From contig CACYGX010000007.1 in assembly GCA_902774055.1 (NCBI GenBank), positions 124,001 to 188,000 on the forward strand: 64,000 nucleotides of DNA, in the 5' to 3' direction. Source of the stretch: an uncultured Bacteroidales bacterium (GTDB lineage: Bacteria > Bacteroidota > Bacteroidia > Bacteroidales > Muribaculaceae). The notes beneath the pieces were generated by a model that was given only the letters and a program-made list of their open reading frames with translations, was not told the DNA's origin and did not search any database. Position numbers and translations under genes: made by a program. Numbering within the stretch: position 1 is the first letter of the stretch; each line of letters begins with the position of its first letter. Shown here piece by piece: positions 38,131 to 45,493 of this stretch.

Positions 38131-38170
38131 AAAAAAGAGCTCCCGCAAAATGATGCGGGAGTTCTTTTTT
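38131..38170 (+). terminator. Terminator of the dockerin-tailed protein gene
   Basis: AAAAAAGAGCTCCCGCA pairs with TGCGGGAGTTCTTTTTT, with one mismatch and a short loop. It works in both directions. Confidence 0.85.
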
Positions 38171-38212
38171 CATTAGTGCCCTAAAAATGCGACAATAATG
38201 TGGATGCGGCAC

Positions 38213-38241
38213 GTAGGGCCTCGCCTTGGCGTGGCCGCTAG
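38213..38241. repeat. Degraded GTAGGGCCTCGCC palindrome
   Basis: GTAGGGCCTCGCC is followed by TTGGCGTGGCCGCTA. Two changes interrupt the second arm. Related to the perfect palindrome at 32170. Confidence 0.5.
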
Positions 38242-38326
38242 GAGACAGATGGCAACACGCTTGCAAATAGCCATTATCTCTATCTCCTGCATGCATGTCT
38301 TGAAATCAGATGTTGCGGGTAGGCTA

Positions 38327-38416
38327 TCCAGTCACTCCAGCCCGTCCAGTCACTCCAGCCCATCCAGTTGAGCCGCGACCAGCGGCGCTCCAGCCCGTCC
38401 AGTCACTCCAGCCCGT
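38327..38416. repeat. CCAG-rich dispersed repeat, copy 2, overlapping the rnhB 3' end
   Basis: Tandem units of an 18-nt type (CCAGTCACTCCAGCCCGT) flank a central hairpin GCCGC-GACCA-GCGGC. The last unit covers the final codons of rnhB (minus strand), so the rnhB stop lies inside the repeat. Copy 1 is at 18394-18466. Confidence 0.65.
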
Positions 38417-39008
38417 CGAACAGGGTGGGTTGCGGCAGGAGCTGGAAGGTGTGGCGGTGATGGGGCGTGACGCCATATTGCGCGATGGCCGCGCGGTGGT
38501 CAGGCGTGGGATAACCCTTGTTGCGGGCCCAGCCATACTGCGGGAACTCCAAGTCGAGTTGGCGCATCAGCTCGTCACGGTGAGTCTTGGCAAGAATCGA
38601 CGCGGCAGCGATGCTCAACATCTTGCCGTCACCCTTGACGATGGTGGTGTGAGGAATGTCATGGTAAGGAAAAAATCGGTTGCCGTCCACCAGGATGCCC
38701 TCGGGACGAACGGTCAGTTGGTCGAGAGCGCGGTGCATCGCGGTGATGCTGGCACGCAGGATGTTGATGCGGTCAATCTCCTGGGGAGACACCATGGCCA
38801 CGGCCCATGCGATGGCCTCGCGCTCAATAATGGGGCGCAGGCGCTCACGTTGACGCTCGGTCAACTGCTTGCTGTCATTAATCAAGTCGTTGTGGAAATC
38901 GGGAGGCAAAATCACTGCTGCCGCCGTCACAGGACCCGCAAGGCATCCGCGGCCAGCTTCGTCACAGCCTGCCTCGACACGTCCTGCTATCAGATAGGGT
39001 TGGAGCAT
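38403..39008 (-). CDS. rnhB: Ribonuclease HII
   Basis: RNase HII cleaves RNA in RNA-DNA hybrids and at single ribonucleotides in DNA. The 201-residue protein has the catalytic [12 protein letters not shown] (Asp16, Glu17), [20 protein letters not shown] and the [12 protein letters not shown] motif. The last codons (FDGLE) are encoded by a unit of the CCAG-rich repeat, so the extreme C-terminus may have been rebuilt by repeat insertion. It follows the polyprenyl synthase gene by 16 nt in one operon. Confidence 0.94.
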   Translation of the reverse strand: MLQPYLIAGRVEAGCDEAGRGCLAGPVTAAAVILPPDFHNDLINDSKQLTERQRERLRPIIEREAIAWAVAMVSPQEIDRINILRASITAMHRALDQLTVRPEGILVDGNRFFPYHDIPHTTIVKGDGKMLSIAAASILAKTHRDELMRQLDLEFPQYGWARNKGYPTPDHRAAIAQYGVTPHHRHTFQLLPQPTLFDGLE

Positions 39009-39024
39009 TACACTATTAGCTCAA

Positions 39025-40002
39025 TCAGAGCCGGCGCTCGATGACGTAGTCAAAGATTTCCCTGAACTGCTCGATGGTGTCGTCAGGGGAATAGGGTGCC
39101 AAGATATCGTTAGCCTCGTCGCGCAGGCGCTCCATCGTCTGGTAGGCATACTCGATGCCGCCGGCACGCTTGGCGAAGTCGATGAGACGGTCAATGTCCT
39201 CGCTCGTGAGCACCTCCTTGCCAACCAGGGCCAGCATTTCGTCATGCTCGGGCATATCCTCGCGGCCCAGGGCGTAAATCAGCGGTAACGTCACCTTGCC
39301 CTCGCGCAGGTCATTGCCCGTAGGCTTGCCGATGATGGGATCATGGTAGTAGTCAAAGGTGTCGTCCTTGATCTGGAAACAGAGTCCCAACAGGCGCGCA
39401 TAACGGCGCAACTCGTCAATCGACGTCTGGGGCGCGTTATTGGCATACCCGCCCACTGCGGCACAGCACTCAAACAGCGATGCCGTCTTGGCACGGATAA
39501 TCTCCATATAGGTAGCCTCGTCGATGTTATGGTTGCGGGCAATGTCCACCTGGTCTATCTCGCCCAGCGACAGGTCGCGGCCCATGTCGGCAAGAGCACT
39601 CAGGATGCGGCCGTCGCCTGTAGCAACGCCACAACGCAGGGCGCCAGTGACAAAGAAGTCACCTACCAGCACGGCAACATGGTTGCTCCACACATTGTTG
39701 ATGGTGGGCAACCCGCGGCGCTCGGTGGCCTCATCGATGACATCGTCATGAATCAGCGAGGCGTTGTGCAGCATCTCGAGCGCAGCAGCCGCCTGCAGGG
39801 CCTTATCATTAATGTCGCCAAAAAACTTAGCGCTCAGCAGGGTTATAATGGGGCGCAACAACTTGCCCTTACTTTTCAGGTAAGTGCTTACAATGTTGTT
39901 AGTGAGTTCACTATTACTCGACAAGGTGGTCGTGATGATGTCATTCATCACGTCCAGTTGAGGCCTTAATTGTTCTTGAATATGTGTCAGCGACGTTGCC
40001 AT
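39025..40002 (-). CDS. Polyprenyl diphosphate synthase (trans-isoprenyl)
   Basis: The 325-residue protein joins isopentenyl diphosphate units into a long-chain prenyl diphosphate, for a quinone side chain in Bacteroidales. Both Asp-rich motifs are present: LIHDDVIDE (DDVID at 86-90) and FQIKDDTFDYYHD (DDTFD at 213-217). GKLLRP and GKPTGNDLREGKVTLPLIYAL complete the family pattern. The longer reading from 40020 starts inside the promoter, so the ATG at 40002 is taken, giving a leaderless mRNA. Confidence 0.93.
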   Translation of the reverse strand: MATSLTHIQEQLRPQLDVMNDIITTTLSSNSELTNNIVSTYLKSKGKLLRPIITLLSAKFFGDINDKALQAAAALEMLHNASLIHDDVIDEATERRGLPTINNVWSNHVAVLVGDFFVTGALRCGVATGDGRILSALADMGRDLSLGEIDQVDIARNHNIDEATYMEIIRAKTASLFECCAAVGGYANNAPQTSIDELRRYARLLGLCFQIKDDTFDYYHDPIIGKPTGNDLREGKVTLPLIYALGREDMPEHDEMLALVGKEVLTSEDIDRLIDFAKRAGGIEYAYQTMERLRDEANDILAPYSPDDTIEQFREIFDYVIERRL

Positions 40003-40008
40003 AGCCTG

Positions 40009-40016
40009 CAAAGGTA
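40009..40016 (-). promoter_or_regulatory. Promoter of the polyprenyl synthase-rnhB operon
   Basis: TACCTTTG on the minus strand; the ATG begins 6 nt past the element, as expected for a leaderless mRNA. Confidence 0.6.
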
Positions 40017-40130
40017 GCAATAATTCCTGGTAGAGCCACCATTTTTAAGAGTAAAAATGAAAAACGCTCCCTGAATTACCTAATTCGCCAAAAAAACACT
40101 ATCTTTACCCCTTTAAAACTACGCCTCATT

Positions 40131-42971
40131 ATGGAATCAGAGAAGAAACTACTGCTGCTTGATGCCTATGCGCTTATTTTCAGGGCTTTTTACGCCATGA
40201 TTCGCAGTCCGCGCGTCACCTCGACGGGCATCGACACGTCGGCCGTCTTTGGCTTTGTCAACACCTTGCAGGATCTGCTCAAGCGCCAGCAGCCGTCCCA
40301 CATCGCCGTGTGTTTTGACCCGCCAGGCGGCAAGACCTTCCGCCACGAGAGTTACGAGCCCTACAAGGCCAACCGCGACAAGACCCCCGAGGGCATCCTT
40401 GTCGCAGTCCCCTACATTAAGCGTATTCTCGAGGCTTACCGTATTCCCATCTATCAAATCGACGGATTTGAGGCCGATGACGTCATCGGTACCCTTTCGC
40501 ACCAAGCCGAGCAGCAGGGGTTCTTCACCTATATGGTCACCGGAGATAAGGACTTCGGCCAACTCGTAACACCCAACATCAAGGTCCTCAACCCCGGCAA
40601 GAACCTCATCGAGGGCGTGGAGGAAGTCAATGCCAAGTACGGCATCCAGTCCCCCACCCAACTCATCGACATCCTGGGCCTCATGGGCGACACCGCCGAC
40701 AACATTCCCGGCTGCCCCGGTGTGGGCCCCAAGACCGCCGAAAAGCTCATCCAGCAATTCGGGTCGATAGAAAACCTGCTGGAGCACACCGACGAACTTA
40801 AGGGCACCCAGCGGCAAAAAATCATTGACAACGCAGACCAGATACGCCTGTCCAAGTGGCTGGCTACGATTATCACCGACGTGCCTGTCACCATTGATGC
40901 CGATGAGATGAGCCGCAAACCCGTCGATATGGATGCCCTGCGCGCCGTGTTCAACGAGCTGGAGTTCCGCACCCTCACCCAGCGCCTGATCGATGCTGGA
41001 GAGGCCAATGCAGGGCTTGACAACGTCCCCTACCCGTCGGCAGTGCCTGTACAGGAAACCCAATCACCGCTGCCTTCGGCCAAACCCGCCAACTCCGCCC
41101 CTGCAGCCAATTCTGGTCGCCAGTTGTCGCTATTCGACTTGGAAGAGCCTCAACAGGCAGCATCCGCTCCCACTTATACGTCACTCGACCAAATCGGCCA
41201 CGATTACCGCCTGATTTCCTCGCCCATCGAGGCCGCCACGCTCGTCAGCAACCTGCAAGACAAGCCCCAAGTGGCCGTCAGCCTGCTGGGGTCTGGCGAC
41301 AACGCCATGCAGTTCAAGATATTAGGCATCGCGCTGTGTGCCAAAAAGCACGAGGCGTCATTCATCAAGTGTGACGATAAGCAAGACATGATTCGCCCTT
41401 TGGCACCGCTGTTCGACGGCAAGTCATGCATCGTCAGCAGTGACATCAAGCGGCTGATGATCGTCCTGCACCAGCACGGTGTCAAGTTCACGGCGCCCTA
41501 CTACGACACTGCTGTCGCCCACTACCTGCTGCAACCCGAGCGGGGACACTCCACTGCCGAGATGGCCTACGAATTGCTGCACTACACCGCCATCACTCCT
41601 GAGAGTCTGCTCGGCCCCAAAGGCCGCAACCAGCTCAAGCCCTCACAAATAGCCCCCGAGGCCTTGACGCGCTGGGCCTGTGAAGCAGCCGACCTGACCC
41701 TGCAACTGCCCGAGGCCCTCGACAAGGGTTTGAAGGAGCAAGGAGTGGATAAACTGTTCACCGACATAGAGTTGCCGCTGGTCCAGGTGCTGGCCAGCAT
41801 GGAACTGGCGGGTGCGCGCATCGACGTGAAAGCCCTCAACGACTACTCAGTCACACTGACCGAGCAGATGAACCGCCTGGAAGCCGAGTGCCACCAGTTG
41901 GCAGGGATTCCGTTCAACACGGCATCGCCAGCCCAGGTGGGCGAGGTGCTGTTCGACCACCTCAAGATTGACCCCAAGGCCAAAAAGACCAAAACGGGCC
42001 AGTATTCCACCACCGAGGACATCCTGCTCAAATTGCGCGACCGTCACCCACTGATAGATAAAATATTGGAACTCAGGGGCATCCGCAAACTGTTGTCCAC
42101 CTATGTCAACGCCCTGCCAGCGCTCATCAATCCCTCGACAGGACGCATCCACACGACCTACAACCAGACCGTCACCGCCACGGGCCGACTATCCTCGACC
42201 AATCCCAATCTGCAGAATATCCCAGTGCGCAACGAAGAGGGCAAGGAAATTCGCCGCGCCTTCATCCCGGCCGACGGCAACGTGTTCTTCAGTGCCGACT
42301 ACTCACAAATCGAGTTGCGACTGGTCGCTGACCTGAGCCACGACAAAACGATGCTTGACGCCTTTGCCCACGACCATGACATCCACGCCATCACCGCTGC
42401 ACGCATCTACCACAAGCCCTTGGAACAGGTCACTGGTGACGAGCGACGCAAGGCCAAAACGGCCAATTTCGGCATCCTGTACGGCATCAGCGCTTTTGGT
42501 CTGGCACAGCGCCTGAATATCCCGCGCGAGGAAGCCAAGATGCTTATCGACGGCTATTACACGACCTTCCCCCAAGTGCGTGACTACATCGACCGCTCCA
42601 TTGCCCAGGCCCGCGAAAAAGGCTATGTGACCACCCTCTATGGCCGTCGTCGCATGCTGCCCGACATCAACTCGAGGAATGCCGTGGTGAGGGGCTTCAG
42701 TGAGCGCAATGCCATCAACGCTCCCATCCAGGGCACCGCAGCCGACGTCATCAAGCTCGCCATGGTGCGCATCTACCGCCGCTTCCAGGCCGAGGGCATC
42801 CAGTCCAAGATGATCCTGCAAGTGCACGATGAACTCAACTTTGATGTCCTTCCCAACGAACTCGACCAGGTGCAGCACATTGTCATTGAGGAGATGGAGG
42901 GCGTCTATCAGGGTGATGTGCGCCTCACTGCCAGCCACGGTGCCGCCACCAACTGGCTCGACGCCCATTAA
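40131..42971 (+). CDS. polA: DNA polymerase I with degenerate proofreading domain
   Basis: The 946-residue protein fills gaps and removes RNA primers. The 5' nuclease domain (about 1-290) has GFEADDVIGT, GDKDFGQLV and GDTADNIPGCPGVGPKTA. The polymerase domain (about 530-946) has motif A (ADYSQIELR, about 721), motif B (RRKAKTANFGILYG) and motif C (LQVHDELNF, about 897). The central 3'-5' exonuclease domain lacks the acidic residues: VAVSLLG stands where DTE is expected, SDIKRLM where NLKYD is expected, and RWACEAADL where Y-x-x-x-D is expected. Proofreading is thus predicted to be lost. Monocistronic, followed by a hairpin. Confidence 0.95.
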   Translation: MESEKKLLLLDAYALIFRAFYAMIRSPRVTSTGIDTSAVFGFVNTLQDLLKRQQPSHIAVCFDPPGGKTFRHESYEPYKANRDKTPEGILVAVPYIKRILEAYRIPIYQIDGFEADDVIGTLSHQAEQQGFFTYMVTGDKDFGQLVTPNIKVLNPGKNLIEGVEEVNAKYGIQSPTQLIDILGLMGDTADNIPGCPGVGPKTAEKLIQQFGSIENLLEHTDELKGTQRQKIIDNADQIRLSKWLATIITDVPVTIDADEMSRKPVDMDALRAVFNELEFRTLTQRLIDAGEANAGLDNVPYPSAVPVQETQSPLPSAKPANSAPAANSGRQLSLFDLEEPQQAASAPTYTSLDQIGHDYRLISSPIEAATLVSNLQDKPQVAVSLLGSGDNAMQFKILGIALCAKKHEASFIKCDDKQDMIRPLAPLFDGKSCIVSSDIKRLMIVLHQHGVKFTAPYYDTAVAHYLLQPERGHSTAEMAYELLHYTAITPESLLGPKGRNQLKPSQIAPEALTRWACEAADLTLQLPEALDKGLKEQGVDKLFTDIELPLVQVLASMELAGARIDVKALNDYSVTLTEQMNRLEAECHQLAGIPFNTASPAQVGEVLFDHLKIDPKAKKTKTGQYSTTEDILLKLRDRHPLIDKILELRGIRKLLSTYVNALPALINPSTGRIHTTYNQTVTATGRLSSTNPNLQNIPVRNEEGKEIRRAFIPADGNVFFSADYSQIELRLVADLSHDKTMLDAFAHDHDIHAITAARIYHKPLEQVTGDERRKAKTANFGILYGISAFGLAQRLNIPREEAKMLIDGYYTTFPQVRDYIDRSIAQAREKGYVTTLYGRRRMLPDINSRNAVVRGFSERNAINAPIQGTAADVIKLAMVRIYRRFQAEGIQSKMILQVHDELNFDVLPNELDQVQHIVIEEMEGVYQGDVRLTASHGAATNWLDAH

Positions 42972-42997
42972 GGGGGTTTTCTTATAGGAACTTTAAT

Positions 42998-43036
42998 GAA
43001 TCAAATGGCCGTAACGGGTCATTTGATTTGCTTTTT
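42998..43036 (+). terminator. Terminator of polA
   Basis: AATCAAATG (42999-43007) and CATTTGATT (43020-43028), then TGCTTTTTGG. The same arm sequence is found after the corC-like gene at 4569-4598. It overlaps the end of the convergent acyltransferase gene. Confidence 0.65.
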
Positions 43037-43980
43037 GGGAAATGCCAATTCAATCTTTTTCCACACGAATTGGCGTATTCTATCGTAAACTATCGCAAAA
43101 ACAAATACCCCGACGCATAATAGCAGGGTGAAAAGTAGAAATACCATAGTGTTATAGTCACGATAGAAAGTCCATAACATTTTATTCATGAATGCCCATA
43201 CAGCAGGGTGTAGATTTATCAAGTAAACCATTGTAGCCGAGGTAGCTATCGTGTTAATTGCATTGCTCTTGATTTCAAACTTCGTGAACAACAATAAGGT
43301 GCAAACCGATTGGATAACAATAAAGGGCTCAACGTAATCATAACGTTGAAATGCGAAAATCAGAATCGACTTGCACAAACACGTAATGAGTATGATTGCA
43401 ATGAGTTGTTTTTTTGACAATGTAGGTGGATAAAATCTGACATACCTTCCCAGCAGATATAGAAATATAAACCAGATGATAGAGTACCCATGTGCTACCT
43501 CAATCCTGTCCAACCATTGAAAAGAGCCGATGAACAGGAGTATAAAAAGGATATCATGAAAGTTTTGAATTCCTTTTGTGTAAATTTCTCAACGGCAGCA
43601 TTTAGAAGCGGTGTTATCACAAGAAGTGCTATAAAAACATTGATGAACCAATACTTGTGAACGGCGAAGAAATAACCATCAAAATCAATAATGCCGCACG
43701 CTGCCAGTACCAATGAAATAGGGATTACGCAAAATAAAACTTGAAAAATCAAGTTCATTGTTTTTCTAATCGTGAAACGAGTACCAAAGTAACCCGTAAT
43801 CAATACAAATATATTGACTGGAGTCAGTGTAAAAGCCTCGGCCAAACATCTTAAAAAAGACTTGAATGAATAATCTTCGGGCACATCAAAGGCATAAAAA
43901 TTGGCATGAAGCAACAGAACCATAAACATTATTATGATCCTCAACAGTTCAATATTTGAATTACGGCTTTGTACTGTCAT
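43019..43980 (-). pseudogene. Acyltransferase-3 family membrane protein, frameshifted
   Basis: Two overlapping readings make one protein. The first part (from 43980: MTVQSRNSNIELLRIIIMFMVLLLHANF) runs to about 43563 and has the acyltransferase-3 opening, with its His in the first helix. The second part (to 43019) continues in another frame with FLYLLGRYVRFYPP and NLHPAVWAF. In between, the second frame read further upstream gives FHDILFILLFIGSFQWLDRI, a natural join. A missing A in the run at 43563-43566 would restore it. These enzymes O-acylate surface sugars. The locus is AT-rich next to its neighbours, which suggests transfer. Either a true lesion or a sequencing error. Confidence 0.7.
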
Positions 43981-44003
43981 CGTTAGAATATGAATTGAAA
44001 GCA

Positions 44004-44011
44004 CAAAATTA
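44004..44011 (-). promoter_or_regulatory. Promoter of the acyltransferase gene
   Basis: TAATTTTG on the minus strand, 24 nt before the ATG at 43980. Confidence 0.5.
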
Positions 44012-44056
44012 AAAATATTTTCTGGGGAAAAGTTGTTCAAATTGAAAAAATAGCAG

Positions 44057-44064
44057 TACTTTTG
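44057..44064 (+). promoter_or_regulatory. Promoter of tRNA-Pro(CGG)
   Basis: TACTTTTG matches TANNTTTG; the tRNA begins 20 nt downstream. Confidence 0.6.
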
Positions 44065-44083
44065 CACCGCTAAAAACGAGATT

Positions 44084-44157
44084 CGGGGTGTAGCACAGTT
44101 GGTTAGCGCGCCACGTTCGGGACGTGGAGGCCGGAAGTTCGAGTCTTCTCACCCCGA
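44084..44157 (+). tRNA. tRNA-Pro (anticodon CGG)
   Basis: A 74-nt cloverleaf. Acceptor CGGGGTG/CACCCCG, discriminator A; anticodon stem CCACG/CGTGG with loop TTCGGGA, giving CGG. T-arm GGAAG-TTCGAGT-CTTCT. It is the likely integration target of the prophage that follows. Confidence 0.95.
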
Positions 44158-44163
44158 CTCGAT

Positions 44164-44206
44164 GTGGTCTAACTTGTTAATTTCTATCAAGTTAGACCAC
44201 TTTTTC
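44164..44206 (+). terminator. Terminator after tRNA-Pro(CGG)
   Basis: Exact 13-bp stem GTGGTCTAACTTG (44164-44176) and CAAGTTAGACCAC (44188-44200), then TTTTTC. Confidence 0.75.
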
Positions 44207-44215
44207 AAAAATAGC

Positions 44216-44235
44216 CGGGACAAAAACGGGACAAA
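44216..44235. repeat. Paired CGGGACAAA direct repeat upstream of the integrase
   Basis: CGGGACAAA at 44216-44224 and 44227-44235, spaced by 11 nt. The position between att site and integrase fits arm-type integrase binding sites. Confidence 0.45.
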
Positions 44236-44302
44236 TGAAATTGGACGTTATTGGCCCTTTGTTCAACACAGGTGGTGTTTCGCAAGAAATGTCATCAAAA
44301 AA

Positions 44303-45493
44303 ATGTTGACTCCTCGCAATCCCAAAAAAAACTTTGTATTGCCGTACAAGCATGGCAATACCGATTATGTAAAGCAGTTTACCTTGCCAGTTCTACGCGA
44401 AGGAACTGAATGGTACATTGAGTTTTATTGCTTCGATCCCGCACAAGGGAAGCTGAGGCGCAAGAAAATCAAGATCAACAGAATCAAATCGATTGGCAAA
44501 CGGCGATCCTACGCCCGCGAGGTCATGGGCAGGATCACCACCCAGCTGCAGCGAGGGTGGAATCCCTGGATTGCTCAGGACATCGGCGACCTGCATTTAT
44601 TTTCTGATGTGTGCGATTCCTATGAGCGATACATTGATAAGATGTACTCCAGCGGGAACTATCGCAAAGAGACCTATGTCGGTTACAAGTCATACCTCCG
44701 CAATCTGCTGGGTTACATCGATGAGCATCCTATATATTATATGTATCAGCTTGACCGGGCTTACATCGTGGAGTTCCTGGACTACATTTTCATCGACCGT
44801 GACAACGGTGGCCAGACAAGAAACAATTACCTTTCCTGGCTGAGCAACTTCTGCGGTTGGGCAGTAGACAAGTGCTACTTGACAACTCGCCCAACAGACG
44901 GTATTCCTTATATCGACAAAAAGCACTTGCGCAAGAAGCGCCAGGTGATTCCCACAAACATCGTCAAGCAGATATCAGTATATCTGAAACAGAATGATCC
45001 CTACTTCTTGTTGGCTTGCCAGCTTCTTTATAATTGTTTCATCAGGCCTGTCGAGATGACCAGGTTGAGGGTTGGCTGGATCAACATTAAGGCCGGGACC
45101 ATCACCATCCCAGCAGATGCAGCCAAGAACCGAGAGACCCAGGTGGTCACCGTTCCAAAGAAGGTGCTTGCTCATGCTATTGAGCTGGGCACCTTCCATG
45201 CCGCCAGCCAGGATTTCCTTTTTTCCATTGACTTGCGACCAGGTGACCACCAGGTTGACCCAGTCATCTTCAGGCATCATTGGGGAGTGGTTCGAAAGGC
45301 GTTGAACTTACGCCCAGAATGGCAGTTCTATTCTTTGAAGGACACCGGTATCACCGAGATGCTGGACAGGAACATTGCCAGCATTGCCGTCAGGGATCAG
45401 GCACGGCACAGTTCCTTGGCTATCACCGAGGTCTATACCCGTCACCTGCAGAGAGCGAACGAGCAGGTGCTGTCCTGGGAAGGCTCACTCTAA
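44303..45493 (+). CDS. Phage tyrosine recombinase (integrase)
   Basis: The 396-residue protein catalyses site-specific integration. It has an N-terminal arm-binding region, a core-binding SAM-like domain (about 90-200) and the catalytic domain with Arg248 (RPVEMTRLR), a KDTG segment, Arg368/His369 (ARHSSLAIT) and the nucleophile Tyr378 (VYTRH). The usual H-x-x-R motif is modified, as in many Bacteroidetes phage integrases. An upstream in-frame reading runs back into the tRNA and is not credible; the ATG at 44303 is chosen because MLTPRNPKKNFVLPYK is a natural start. Its end overlaps the convergent tail gene by 9 nt. Confidence 0.9.
   Translation: MLTPRNPKKNFVLPYKHGNTDYVKQFTLPVLREGTEWYIEFYCFDPAQGKLRRKKIKINRIKSIGKRRSYAREVMGRITTQLQRGWNPWIAQDIGDLHLFSDVCDSYERYIDKMYSSGNYRKETYVGYKSYLRNLLGYIDEHPIYYMYQLDRAYIVEFLDYIFIDRDNGGQTRNNYLSWLSNFCGWAVDKCYLTTRPTDGIPYIDKKHLRKKRQVIPTNIVKQISVYLKQNDPYFLLACQLLYNCFIRPVEMTRLRVGWINIKAGTITIPADAAKNRETQVVTVPKKVLAHAIELGTFHAASQDFLFSIDLRPGDHQVDPVIFRHHWGVVRKALNLRPEWQFYSLKDTGITEMLDRNIASIAVRDQARHSSLAITEVYTRHLQRANEQVLSWEGSL

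Noticed and set aside
44099-44302. N-terminal extension of the integrase reading into tRNA-Pro
   Set aside because: The extension is translated tRNA and terminator sequence; the ATG at 44303 gives a normal integrase start.
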